Below are positions 1 through 10,362 of a DNA stretch of 64,000 nt, piece by piece. Under the pieces are notes generated by a model that was not told where the DNA came from, did no database searches, and saw only the letters and a program-made list of their open reading frames with translations. The position numbers were made by a program, and so were the translations under genes. Source of the DNA: Sphingobacterium daejeonense (GTDB lineage Bacteria > Bacteroidota > Bacteroidia > Sphingobacteriales > Sphingobacteriaceae); contig NZ_LR590470.1 in the NCBI RefSeq assembly GCF_901472535.1, positions 744,001-808,000 of the forward strand, read 5' to 3'. Each line of letters begins with the position of its first letter. Position 1 is the stretch's first letter.

Positions 1-1
1 T

Positions 2-593
2 TGGTGGTTTCTTCTATTTTGGTTCCCGGCTTATTTAAGTTCTGTGTATGATATCAAATCTTCAGATTTTGAAGGACAGATAGCAATTTTTGTACTATAT
101 GCTATTACCATGCTCTCCATCATTGGCGGTTGGTTGCCAACTTACTTTGTTGAGAAAAAAGGAATGGAAGTATATGCTGGTCGTATGCGTGCCATGCTGA
201 TATTTGCATTTTTTCCACTGTTAATATTGTTTGCACAGCCACTGGGTGAATATAGCTATTGGTTTCCTGTGATCTTGATAGGTATAAGTGCTGCAGCACA
301 TCAGTCATGGTCAGCCAATATATTCTCTGCAGTTGGGGATATGTTCCCTAAAAAGGCAATTGCCACTGTGACGGGAATCAGCGGATTAGCTGGAGGTATA
401 GGGTCTTTCTTGATCAATAAGATCTCAGGAGTTTTGTTTGACTATGCTGAACAAACAAATATGAAAGTTTTTTGGATTTGAAGGAATTGAATCCGGTTAT
501 TTTATAATATTTGCAGTTTGTTCAGTAGCTTATTTAATAGCATGGACCATTATGAGGATACTAGTTCCTAAAATGAAATTGATACATCTGTAG
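2..593 (+). CDS. MFS transporter, hexuronate/sugar-acid type (C-terminal part, frameshifted)
   Basis: This is the end of an inner-membrane major facilitator permease. The 5' part lies outside the window and the open frame enters at base 2. The start of the visible part (WWFLLFWFPAYL, then hydrophobic helices and a GLAGGIGSF-type segment) resembles the ACS family of sugar-acid permeases such as ExuT. I infer the substrate class from this resemblance only. The frame stops early near 481 because of one extra T in a T-run near 470. Removing it continues the protein through a last helix (YFIIFAVCSVAYLIAW) to a TAG at 591-593. The gene converges on the acetyltransferase, with a shared terminator between them. 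Confidence 0.75.
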
Positions 594-600
594 GGAGATT

Positions 601-656
601 TGAGATATGAGATGTGAGATGTGAGATATGAGATGTGAGATGTGAGATGTGAAATT
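601..656. repeat. Heptamer tandem repeat TGAGATR, about 8 units
   Basis: Seven-base units TGAGATA or TGAGATG follow one another without gaps from 601, decaying to TGAAATT at the end. The array starts seven bases after the transporter stop codon. The same heptamer recurs at 60463-60500 and, on the opposite strand, at 61105-61174. Confidence 0.9.
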
Positions 657-663
657 TGAAAAT

Positions 664-697
664 AAAAACCCCTTTGTAACAATGCAAAGGGGTTTTT
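664..697. terminator. Bidirectional rho-independent terminator
   Basis: A hairpin with the stem AAACCCCTTTG / CAAAGGGGTTT is flanked by A-runs on the left and T-runs on the right. It can therefore stop transcription from both the plus-strand transporter and the minus-strand acetyltransferase that converge here. Confidence 0.9.
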
Positions 698-711
698 GTA
701 TTTATATGAAT

Positions 712-1345
712 TTATTTATCGAATGATTGGTAGTATTCGTATAATTTTTTGATATTCCCGGAGCTTAATATGGGCATGGCTTTTTTGAGTTTGTCGTCAT
801 CCCAATTCCACCATTTTAATTCTAGTAGCATTTCGATTTCAGCATCATGAAACCTTTTGCGGATTAATTTGGCAGGATTTGCCTCCAATAATCGAATAAG
901 GCTCCACGTCTTTTGCCACCAACGCACGACTACCTATGACGGCTCCATCTCCAATTTTATTCCAGGCATAATCATCGGCCTCTGTACCTATCCATACATC
1001 ATTTCCAATTACAGTATCGCCGGATGATTGATAACCATTCTGACTACCTTCAAATATGTCCACATCAGGCATATAATAGAATGGGAATGTTGAAATCCAA
1101 TCATACCTATGACCTTGATTCCCCGCCATAATAAAACTGGCACCACTTCCGATTGAACAGAAGGAGCCAATAATTAACTTGTCAATACCTTTTTCATCAG
1201 GAAATAAATAGCGAGCACAGTCATCAAATGAGTGTCCATGATAATAACCCGAATAATAGGAAAACCTACCGGCAACTATATTGGGATTTGTAATATGATC
1301 TTTGATTATTTTGCCCATAAATGGGCTTTCGAAATAATTTTCCAT
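712..1345 (-). CDS. CatB-type xenobiotic (chloramphenicol/streptogramin) acetyltransferase, frameshifted
   Basis: This is a left-handed beta-helix (hexapeptide repeat) acetyltransferase of the XAT family, which contains CatB chloramphenicol and Vat streptogramin acetyltransferases. Diagnostic segments are [20 protein letters not shown] near the start, [20 protein letters not shown] with the family's active-site His, GNDVWIG, and [14 protein letters not shown] near the end. The start ATG at 1345 fits the family N-terminus MENYFESPF. As read, the gene is broken. One extra base and one missing A, about 20 bases apart near 950-965, garble a short stretch. An extra A near 893 switches frame before [10 protein letters not shown]. 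Reconstructed length is about 210 residues, normal for CatB. Many chromosomal copies do not confer clinical resistance, so the drug range is inferred. Confidence 0.85.
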
Positions 1346-1490
1346 TTTAGCATTTTTATGATTCAATAATATACATGCAAGGCATTAGTTGCCTTACTTA
1401 AATTAGTTGTATATAGTTGAATGCTGCTAATCTGACTTTTTCATTAATCAAATATAGTGAACTCTTCTTAATAGATTGCTTTCCATGTTG

Positions 1491-3035
1491 TTAATTTCTT
1501 AGAAAGAATTGAGGCAACTCAGGTTTCTGCCCTTTTTTGATTGCTTTGATATATGGTAAATAATGCTTTTTATACCAAGGAATACTTTCTCTAAAACGAT
1601 CTGACAGTCTTTCTTCCATTAGATTGTTTATTTCTAAGGCTTCTTTCAGCTTTCCTTCCCCTACGAGTTTATAGATAAACAAAAGAGAAATGGAATATAA
1701 ATTTTTAATCAAAATAAAGTCTTCAATTGGCTCCTCGGATTCAAAAATGTCTATATAATACTGATACGGTTTTGAGAAAAATTTTTCTGGAAACTCAGTT
1801 TCTATTTTTGCGAGGTATGCGCCGTCTAAATTATCGGCAATAGTGAAAAACTCATCTAATGATTTGATAACAGCCTGACCCTTTGATTTCATGGGAAGCA
1901 ACCATAATCCCCATACATTTAGTTTTTTTTTCAAACTCCTTGTCGTATGGGATTAGTTCAAAAAGAGAAGTTTTAAAATGTGCGTTTTCCGATTTTGGTG
2001 CTGGTTGCCACATTCTGCCATTTCATTAGTAGATCATACTGAACATAAGTGTCAATGAATATAGAGCTAAATTCAACGTCTAAGGTTATATTATTGAAAA
2101 TCCTACTATTGGATACCTTTGTTTTAACATCTTTAAAACAAAGCCATTTATGAGTATTTAAATCGTCTGATACCTCATATGATAGAAAGGAGTAGTCTGA
2201 TGATTCGATTTTTTGATTTACATAGTTTTCAACTGTTAGAACATTTTCAGCTATATTTTCAAGTGATTTTTTATTCTTGAGATAGGATGTGTAAATTTTA
2301 TCAACAGTCTTTTTGGAATCCATCAGGAATTCGATTTTGGCTTTCTCATCTGGTGTTGGGAATCCGCCAAGTTCATTTGTCCGACTAGGAATTTCAAAAT
2401 TCTGTTTCCTTTTTCTTGATTGACAATAGACTGTGTTGAATGAAAAGTTCGCGCAGTTTGAGAAGCTCTCCATTGTTTGTCCAATCCTCAAAATATTTTG
2501 GAATACCATCTTCTGATGAAATGTCAAATTCAAAAAATGCATTTAAAAACGCTAAATAGAAATCATGCATCAACGATTTATCCTTATATTTTTCTGCTAA
2601 CTCAATTCCTGTTGAAATTAAATTTAATACAGGAATTTCCTGTGGTTCTTCTTTTGCTTCAGACCACTTACCTTCTTCAACTAACCTCTTCCAAGTATCG
2701 GAACCATATTCAGGAAAAATAAAACCATCCTCGTAAAAAACTACATCGCCTTCATCTGCTTGATCAATGTTGGAAGGTATCCAATTCTCTTCAATCGATG
2801 CAAAATATTCAGAGTCGCTTTTGTAGTCTGGGTGTTGATCAACAGGGAGTTTTTTAATATATCCAATTTTCTCCAAAAATGAAAAACAACGTAATGTGGT
2901 ATAACTTGTATCAAAGCGATTTTGGAATTGGTACAGATTATAAATCAGATTACGTTGTTCTTCAATTGAAAGATGGCTCCTTTCAATGATAAGAATAGTA
3001 CTTTCTACTAAATTTTCTATAGCATGGTATGACAT
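1491..3035 (-). CDS. Unrecognised large acidic protein (about 515 aa when frames are joined)
   Basis: I do not recognise this protein. Three consecutive minus-strand frames join into one: residues 1-213 from 3035, a middle part beginning EIPSRTNELGGFPTPDEK, and a C-terminal part beginning LNVWGLWLLPMKSKGQ and ending FFLRN. Joins are near 2395 (a TTTT run that should be TTT) and in 1920-1990, which includes a nine-A run. No signal peptide or membrane segment is visible. The protein is rich in Glu, Asp, Lys, Phe and Tyr, which suggests a soluble cytoplasmic protein with helical segments. It lies 94 bp downstream of eboF on the same strand, so it may be the last gene of that transcript or have its own promoter. 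Confidence 0.55.
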
Positions 3036-3129
3036 AAAAATCCTAAATGTTTGATTTATAAAAATGCAAAAGATATTTCTAAAGCAATTTATACTTAACA
3101 GTTTAGGCTATTTACATTTTATCTACATA

Positions 3130-4515
3130 CTAGGAATTTACGATTTCATCTACTGGTTTGTTAACAAATATTTTGTTCAACAATAGGTTCTTGATAGCAG
3201 TTGGTTCTACAATATTTTCTAACTGTTCAAAATTTCCTATCAAGATAGGATAGTAATCTTGATCAACATCGGTAATTCCGTGAGAACCTTTCACCAAGCT
3301 TGGATCTAATGGAGTAATGTCTAATACTGCTCGGATACCAATTTTTTTCAATATTAGTTTATAGATTGCTCTAGATTTGGATGTCATGAACATTTCTACA
3401 GGATCATATCCTGGTTTTTTATGTATATCTACCATTCTAGCGTAATCTGGTGCTTTTGCATCATCCTCCCAGAAGTAATATGTTAAACCAAGCATTCCTT
3501 TTCGCCAATAAAAACTAGGTCTCCAGACCGATTCATGGTCTATGCCGTATGCTGCTTTTTCTTCTTTGTCGAGGACTTTGTCAATTCCTGCTACATCTGC
3601 CAATAATGATTTTACTTTTTGTTTTGTAGCTTCAGATTTGGTATAGATATGTGCTATTTGATGATCAGATACTGCAAATGCCTCCGACGCAGCAGCATCC
3701 AAAAGTTCTAATCCTCTCTCAAACTCTGATATCCAGTAGTCCTTCCTTTCGTAAAATTCTATTGATATGAATAGGTTGGTCAACAGGACCTATTCCGTAT
3801 TCAGAAATCAATACCACTTCCACTTTTCTTTCCTTAAAAAATGTGACCATCTTTTCTACCAATTCATCAATGAGTTTAAGCTCAACTGCTGTTTGTTCAC
3901 CTTTTGGGCCAAATTTTTGTAAGCAATAATCTAGATGTGGTAGGTATATTAAGTTTAATGTTGGTTGATGTTTTTCTTCGACATACATTGCAGCGTTTGC
4001 AATCCAATTTGATGAAGTAATGTTTGCATTAGGTCCCCAAAAATTAAACAATGGGAATTTTCCAAACTTGTCAGTTAATTCATCTCTTAGGCTGCTAGGA
4101 TAGGCATAGCAATCAGGCATCTTTCTTCCATCGGCTAAATAATTTGGCCTAGGGGTTGCCGAAAAATCGGCGCCATTGTACATATTATACCACCAAAACA
4201 TTTGTGCGCATGTGAATGCTGGATTCATTTTCTTTGCGGTGGTCCAAATATTTTCACCTTGAACCAGCTTATCGATTGCTTCCAAAATTGGATTTCAGAT
4301 GCAGTTTCATCAAACCAACCATTTCCGACAATTCCATGTTCACTCGGTGTAACGCCAGTTAAATAAGTTGTTTGAGCAGAGGTGGTGAGGGCAGGCATAA
4401 CCGGTTTAATATGTCGTAGTCTGTTCTCCTGTATGAATTTTTGTATAAAAGGTGTATGTTCTCCAATAACAGAGCTTGAAAGCCCAACAATATCAATTAC
4501 AGCTATTCTTTTCAT
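3130..4515 (-). CDS. eboF: EboF-like alkaline-phosphatase-superfamily protein (nucleotide pyrophosphatase type), frameshifted
   Basis: This is the last gene of the ebo cluster. It belongs to the alkaline phosphatase/phosphodiesterase superfamily. Visible signatures are the N-terminal strand AVIDIVGLSSSV with an early metal-binding Asp, the nucleophile region ALTTSAQTTYLTGVTPSEHG, a LPHLDYCLQKFGP metal-ligand segment, and SEYGIG with nearby His residues. There is no obvious signal peptide. Three frames must be joined, near 4270 (after EIQFWKQS) and near 3740 (after EGLLDIRV). Reconstructed length is about 460 residues, usual for the family. It follows eboE by about 10 bp. The natural substrate is unknown. 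The call rests on the superfamily motifs together with its place next to EboE, D, C, B and A. Confidence 0.85.
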
Positions 4516-4524
4516 CTTAACTCT

Positions 4525-5731
4525 TTATTTTTCCACTAACCAATTTATTTCCCTTGATATAGACTCCTCAATCGGAACCTGCAAAGTTTTGGGCAATACA
4601 CCCCAAGTATAAGTTTCTACCTCAATATGATTGGTTCTTGTTTCTCATTTTGCAATCCAACAACCTTTAAGATATCTTCCTGTGTAGAATCTAATTCTCC
4701 ATAGCTTTCCAGAAATATTGGAACATGGAAATGACTTCTCCATTCCACATGGGTAGAATCATTACTGTCATTCAATGCATCCGGCAAATCTTTGTATTTT
4801 ATCAAATTACCCGTACTATCCTTTGCAATTACTTGATGCAAATAGATAGGTTCGTTAAATTCTTTGAGCTTGTTCTTTTGATTTTCTCTTGTTTCAGAAT
4901 CCCCAGACAATTTCACTTTCAATGCAGAACTTACCTGGAACTTACCTATTTTAATCTTCAGTTCTTCAAGCTTGGCCATACACTTTTCATGATCTTCGTA
5001 TTCTAGTGCAAAATGGCAAACGTCATAGCATAAACATATATAACGATTTATAATTGCCTTGGCTTGATCAGCATCCAATTTTTCTTTTTCCTGAAAGTAC
5101 GAAATGGCCATTGGAATCAATTCTTCGCTGTACCACTCGATAAATTCCTGCGAATCTTCAAGCATGCCATCAGGTTCTGGTTCAATATCTAAATGCATAT
5201 ATTTTCCAGTAGAAACCTCCTTTTGGAAAAGGTATTCAGCTATGAGCAAAATATTTTTCGTACACAGATCTCTTTTGGACTTCCATGCCTGACTTTTGTC
5301 TTCAAACCAAAAACGATAGGAAAGGGGAGATGTCGATATTCCACCCTCTTGTCCATTCTCCAACAGCTCGTTTAAAAGGTCAAATAGAGTTTTGGTATAT
5401 TGAAATCTTTCCGCACTTGTCCAATCGGGAGCATGTACTTGATCTTTAACTTCTTTAATATGGAAATCACCATAAGGAAAACCATTCATTGTAAAAACAT
5501 AGATTCCATTATCTTTCAACCATATCTTAAATTCCTGCAATTTCTGAGGATCTTTAAGATCTTCTGCTGCTTGTGCTGAAAGCCTTAACCCTAGTCCGAA
5601 ATCTTGGTCGGGGGGAAACTGCATCTTTTATTTTTGGCAAATGCTTCTTCAATTCTTGAAAGTGATCATGCCATGCTTCGCCAGGATGAATATTGCTGCC
5701 AATAGGATAAATGTGAATTAGCTAGCTTCAT
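4525..5731 (-). CDS. eboE: EboE-like TIM-barrel protein (xylose-isomerase-like), frameshifted
   Basis: This is a metabolite-traffic protein of the EboE family, related to sugar phosphate isomerase/epimerase TIM barrels. The restored N-terminus reads [20 protein letters not shown], the expected EboE start. The core has TMNGFPYGDFH, HLDIEPEPDG and CYDVCHFALEYED, which carry likely metal and acid residues. The restored C-terminus includes NHIEVETYTWGVLP, another family hallmark. The start ATG at 5731 overlaps the eboD stop as ATGA. Apparent indels include an extra G near 5700, an extra C in a six-C run near 5613, and one lost base near 4635 that creates a false stop at 4617. Its reaction is not established. 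Confidence 0.85.
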
Positions 5732-6901
5732 AAACTGGGTTTTTGATCTTGACAAAAATTCTTGAGCAAATCAAGAGTCTTTAATACCAATGGATAATCT
5801 AAGTGGTGATAATCTTTGCCAACACCTAATTTTTCCAATAACACAATTGTTAATTTACCGCCTAGATGCTCTTGAAAATCCAACAACCCTGAAAGAAGAA
5901 TAAACCTTGCTTCTTCAGTATCTAAAATTGGATGATATATAGGCAAACCTAACTTATTCATGAGGTCAACAACTCGATATGCTTCTTCCCGAGAGATATT
6001 TCCAATCAGATACGAGTAAAGCACATCAATTGAAATCCCAATGGAAACTGCCTCTCCATGCAATACCTCAAAATCAGTCATCTGCTCTAATTTATGGGCA
6101 CTCCAATGGCCAAAATCAAGTGGCCTCGATGATCCTAATTCAAATGGATCACCATTACGGATATGTTCTAAATGTTTGTCAGCACATCTGAAAATCAAAT
6201 CCTCCATTTCTGAAGAATTTCTTTCTTTTATCTTTTCAGCATTATTCTCAATCCATTCATAGAATGACAGATCCTTGATTAGTGCTACCTTTTATGGCTT
6301 CAGAAACACCCGCTATCCATGACCTTTCATCCAATGTTTCAAGGAATTCAAAATCGTTGAATACAGCTTTTGGTGGGGCAAATGTCCCTAAAAGTTCTTC
6401 TTACCTTTAAAATTCACCGAATTTTTAACTCCAACACCCGAGTCATTCTGAGATAATACCGTTGTTGGAATTCGAATATGTTTAATCCCTCGATGGGATA
6501 TCGTTGCTGCAAAACCGACCAAATCCAATATGGCTCCACCTCCTATACCTACAATGTAGGAATGACGGTCGATACCGTATTGATCTACAGCCTGAATAAT
6601 ATTGTCCAAACAAGTTGGGTCATTCTTGCAAATCTCTCCCCGGGAATTACCAATGGTTCACTTGCAAGGATGAAGTCTTCAGATTCCATAAAGTAATTCC
6701 GAATCTGTTCAGCAAGATTAGGATGTGCATCCATAAAAACCTTCGTCACATTACAAATAGAATTTTCTGTTTGAAACCAGGATTGCTATGGTCTGTTAAA
6801 AAATTTTTAAAAAGGTTGTTCCCCAAAGAAAATAATCCCTTGGTGAAGAAAACATTATATTGGTATTCTATAGTGAATTTTTGTTCTAATACGCGTTCCA
6901 T
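5728..6901 (-). CDS. eboD: EboD-like 3-dehydroquinate-synthase-family protein, frameshifted
   Basis: This is a sugar phosphate cyclase-like enzyme in the dehydroquinate synthase (DHQS) superfamily. The NAD-binding stretch [15 protein letters not shown], the segment [19 protein letters not shown] and the metal-site region [11 protein letters not shown] are clear. The family makes carbocycles from sugar phosphates. A dedicated DHQS for aromatic synthesis is normally separate, and the ebo context argues for a different cyclitol-like product, which is inference. It starts at the ATG at 6901, 11 bp after the eboC stop. Frame breaks lie near 6740 (after KQKILFV), near 6650, near 6397 and near 6280. 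Joined length is about 390 residues. Confidence 0.85.
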
Positions 6902-6911
6902 ATATTGAGAT

Positions 6912-7787
6912 TTAGGTTACGGCAAATTTTTTAGCTAGGAAAATCGAAACAGGTAAAATAGCACAGATGGCTAATGCCAACACCCAATAACCCGAGATTG
7001 CTATCCAACTTGCATTCATTAAAATCAAAGCCAATACGCCAAACTTGACTGACTTCCGAACATCCTGTGGTGCTAACGATTTCAATGCCTTTAACAAAGG
7101 CGAAGCAATCATAACAGTGAAAAACAAGATAAATATAAAATGCCAGATAATTTTTACTGACAAAAGCAAAATAGATTAAAGTAAGGATCACAAGTGCATA
7201 CAGCCCCCATGGATACCAAAATGGCTGTTTTATTATTACCATAAACTTCTCCTCGACTAATGTTAGTAACAGCAGCAATGTAAATAATAGGTACAATGGC
7301 AAGATAAAAATAGCTTAGCGAGTCTGGTAGAACTGCCATTCCCAATAACAAGTTCAATCCTCTACAAGAACCCATTACAATTGGTCCAGCAATAAAATGG
7401 TGTTTTGCTTTCCCATTATACAGTAAGCACATCAACACAATAGCCAATGCAATATAAAAGGCTGTCAAATTAACCTGATAGGCTAGAAAACATCCAATAG
7501 AAAATGCAATAGTACCTAATATTGCTGCCGATGATCGTTTAACCTTTCCCGAAGGAATCGGTCTTTCTGGTCTTTCAATTTTATCTAACGCAGCATCAAA
7601 AGACATCGTTGAATACTATGCCGCCAGTATATAGCAACATACTTGACAAAGTAATCCAGATTAAACTTTCGGTTTCAGGCAGCTCAGATTGCAGGAAAAG
7701 ACATGCTAATGCAACGCCAGCTAAAACATCAGATATTGCTGTTAAAACATTGGAAGGCCTGATTAATTGGATCCATGCTTTCAACAT
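6912..7787 (-). CDS. eboC: EboC-like UbiA-family prenyltransferase, frameshifted
   Basis: This is a polytopic membrane protein of the UbiA superfamily. After removal of an extra T near 7607 the first Asp-rich motif reads NDVFDAALDKIERPERPIPSGK, matching NDxxDxxxD that binds Mg-prenyl diphosphate. Further hydrophobic helices include the segments AILGTIAFSIGCFLAYQV and FGVLALILMNASWIAISGY. Frame breaks near 7240 (extra G in a G-run) and near 7110-7160 are needed to reach the TAA at 6912. Joined length is about 290 residues. In the ebo cluster this is presumed to prenylate, or to act on, the product of the cyclase-like EboD. That link is inference. Confidence 0.87.
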
Positions 7788-7797
7788 AATCAGAGAA

Positions 7798-8737
7798 TTA
7801 AGAAATAATAATCGAATCCTTATTTACTCTAGGTTGTTGTCCGCCACGAAGGATGGTATTACCTTCAAACTTTTCATTTGGATCTGCAAATAAAGTTTTG
7901 TCTAGATCATTTAGATCCATATGGTTGCTAACTTGAAAAGCATCCAATGCATTTTGGAAACAAAACTTTTTCTACATCTTCTCTGGAGATACCATGTTGT
8001 AGCATCAATGCTGCAGTTTTAGGCACAGCCAATGGATCGCTGATTCCCCAGTCAGCAGCAGAATTAACCATAATTCTTTCTGAACCATATTCTTTTGACA
8101 ATCTCAACCATTCTTTCATTACCCAATTTTGGTAAAAGGGTAAATAGTAAAACCTGCATAAAACCCTCTGTCCAATACCTCTTTTACTGTTTCTTCTGAA
8201 TTATGGTCGATAATAACTGTCTTGGGATCAAGACCATGTTCTACAAGCCACATCCATGCTTCTTGTAGTTCCCTTAGTTTTGTCGCGGTGAGGAGTATGA
8301 ACCTGGACAGGTAGTCCAGCTTCTTTTGCGAGCTCAAGTTGAGCCCTGTAATATTTGTCCTCAGCTGGGGTTTGATCGTCATAACCGATCTCCCCAATTC
8401 CTAATACACCCTCTTTATAAATAAAATGAGGAAGTAATTCCATTACTTGTTCAGCTAATGCCTCGTTGTTTGCCTCTCTAGAGTTGAGACCTATAGTGCA
8501 GAAATGTCTAATCCCAAATTGAGATGCCCTAAATCTTTCCCAACCGATAAGGCTACTGTAATAATCCTTAAAAGTATCAATCCCTGTCCTTGGTTGACCA
8601 ACCCAAAAGGCAGGCTCAATCAACAAAAGAACTCCCGAATCAAACAGCGCTTGGTAATCATCCGTCGTTCGTGAAACCATATGTATATGTGGATCCACAA
8701 ATTTCATCCCTTTAATTAATTCAAAGTCTAACGGCAT
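7798..8737 (-). CDS. eboB: EboB-like TatD-family metal-dependent hydrolase, frameshifted
   Basis: This is an amidohydrolase-type TIM barrel related to TatD. The order of ligands fits: FVDPHIHM (HxH), EIGYDD (Glu), VQVHTPHRDK (His), IIDHNSEE (His) and NSAADWG (Asp). The start at 8737 is favoured by a GGGGGAG Shine-Dalgarno-like stretch a few bases upstream. Four one-base insertions explain the breaks near 8286 (AAAA), 8127, 8095 and 7965. With these removed the protein continues QNALDAFQVSNHMDL to RVNKDSIIIS and stops at 7798. Joined length is about 310 residues. It sits 59 bp after eboA and 11 bp before eboC. The biological substrate is unknown. Confidence 0.86.
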
Positions 8738-8795
8738 TGGTCTCCCCCATGCTCGCTAAGTCTCTATTTAATTCTGTACACATTCCTGTCTGATT

Positions 8796-9521
8796 TTAAT
8801 TTTTCTCTAATAATTCTGGGCTAGTCTTGTTTTGCTGTTTTAAGATCTCTACAGCTCGAGGTGGTAGGTGATCCTTTGCCAGTTCCCATTAACATAGGGT
8901 TGATCTCTCGCTTGGCAGAATCACGTTCATAAATATAGTCAACAATAGAATTTGAGAGATTTTCATTATTACGGTCATATAAACCGTATATCTCCTTTAT
9001 TTCCTTGCCGGTGAAAAAACTCTTTAAAACTAATTGGTTCCAAGCTTCCTTCCTCCAAGTAAAGAGCAGGATATTTATTACGCTCCATAATGGCTTCTTG
9101 AACCGGACCAATATTGTTACGGATACCTTCCTTACAACGCTCAACCCAAATCCTTGGAAATTGATAAATATTCAAAGCCGAATACAAGGCTACAAGCTCT
9201 TTGCATGTCAGCATAATTGAATAACTTTTCTATAAAAGTAAAATAAGGTTCCTGTTGATCTTCTATTAATCCTAGAAGATAAACTCTAGCAAGTCTAAGT
9301 ACAGTCCAATTCTCAACAATCAATGGATTGTCATCGCTTTGGACCATACTTACTAATTTGTCCTTGCTATTATTTAATTTCCTGCTCAACGAGGAAAAAA
9401 TTCTTACAAAACTGCTCGAATAATTATCTGCAATCGCCTTTTCACATTCTTCCATATAACTCTTTTCCTCTGCTGTAAGCATTTGGAACAAAGTTTCTCT
9501 CACTGTTGCTTTCCATTCCAT
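8796..9521 (-). CDS. eboA: EboA-like protein, frameshifted
   Basis: This is the first gene of the ebo cluster. The family has no known enzymatic fold assignment that I can see from the sequence. Recognisable blocks are LIEDQQEPYFTFIEKLFNYADM, ELVALYSALNIYQFP, CKEGIRNNIGPVQEAIM, AWNQLVLKSFFTGKEI and LAKDHLPPRAVEILKQ. The last is seen only after repair. Extra A bases near 9212 and 9050 and an extra A near 8894 account for the frame changes. The repaired stop is TAA at 8796. Joined length is about 240 residues. It begins 25 bp after the DUF1080 gene stop, so it is probably co-transcribed with the upstream sugar genes. Confidence 0.83.
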
Positions 9522-9546
9522 GGTACGGATAATTATTTTATAATGA

Positions 9547-10344
9547 TTATTTCAAGATTTTAATCTGCATGTCTTTGTATTCAACTTTCATAGGTGGACC
9601 AACATGCACTTGAACACCTATCAATCCTTTGTCCTTGCGGTTTTCAGGATCATTGTCGATTACCTCAGCGATTACTTTACCATTGATGAAATGTGTCAGT
9701 TTATTTCCTTCAGCTACAATTTCCAATTCATTCCAATCATTTGGTTTTACAATAGATTGAAGCTCTTCTGGTGTTGCAACTGAATCAATAATTTTCAGAT
9801 TTGTCCAAGCATTGTTCTTAGACTCACCTTTATTTCCGTCTGCGGGATTTAAGATTTCAGTTCGTTGGCCACGGTAAGCTAAGGTCGTGCGCTTACGTTC
9901 CTCATAGTTCTGACCCGTGTAGTTGTTCTTGCCGTCAATGTCAGCTTGATACCCTCTCAAGGCATTCGGAACTTCAGTGAAACGATCGCTTCTGTAATTT
10001 ACACCACTATTTCCATTTTCGGAAATTTTAAACTTAGTTTTCAATGAAAAGTCACCAATTTCACCACCTTTCCAGATCAAAAAGGTATTGTTTTTTAACG
10101 GTTCTTGGTCTTCACGAATCTCTCCAGAAAGCACACCGTTTTCCATTTTCCAATACGTAGAATCTCCTTCCCAACCCGACAAAGAGTTGTCCTCAAACAT
10201 GGCCACATAGCCTTCTTCCAGGCCTATTGTATCAGTCGATGTGCTGTCAACTTTGCTGTTTTGTTCCGCATTTGTACCATTGCAAGAACTCAGTAAAACA
10301 GTCGCTGTAAGACAGATACAGCTAAATTTGAATATTTTTTTCAT
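9547..10344 (-). CDS. DUF1080 (3-keto-disaccharide hydrolase-like) lipoprotein
   Basis: This is an intact exported lipoprotein. The signal peptide ends in a lipobox at LLSSC (Cys near residue 20), followed by a Ser/Thr-rich linker and a single DUF1080 domain. That domain is a concanavalin-like beta-sandwich with the typical blocks MFEDNSLSGWEG, FSLKTKFKISENGNSGVNYRS, WNELEIVAEGNKLTHFINGK and GLIGVQVHVGPP. Some characterised members of the family cleave 3-keto-glycosides after a Gfo/Idh oxidation step. The adjacent Gfo/Idh and TIM-barrel genes support that role here. It probably acts in the periplasm or at the outer membrane. It starts 19 bp after the Gfo/Idh stop and is one of the few unbroken genes in this stretch. 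Confidence 0.88.
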   Translation of the reverse strand: MKKIFKFSCICLTATVLLSSCNGTNAEQNSKVDSTSTDTIGLEEGYVAMFEDNSLSGWEGDSTYWKMENGVLSGEIREDQEPLKNNTFLIWKGGEIGDFSLKTKFKISENGNSGVNYRSDRFTEVPNALRGYQADIDGKNNYTGQNYEERKRTTLAYRGQRTEILNPADGNKGESKNNAWTNLKIIDSVATPEELQSIVKPNDWNELEIVAEGNKLTHFINGKVIAEVIDNDPENRKDKGLIGVQVHVGPPMKVEYKDMQIKILK

Positions 10345-10362
10345 GATGAGAATTTCGTTTGT

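Noticed and set aside
712..1345. Acquired resistance cassette carrying the CatB-type gene
   Set aside because: No integrase, transposase, attC-like site or terminal repeats are visible nearby, and base composition matches the surroundings. It looks like a resident chromosomal gene.
5728..6901. Housekeeping aroB
   Set aside because: It has the DHQ-synthase fold, but its place between eboC and eboE and its divergent N-terminus favour EboD.
3130..9521. Programmed frameshifting or phase variation in the ebo genes
   Set aside because: The indels have no common slippery context or long variable tract, occur several times per gene, and also hit PBP1A and uvrC. Sequence error explains all of them.
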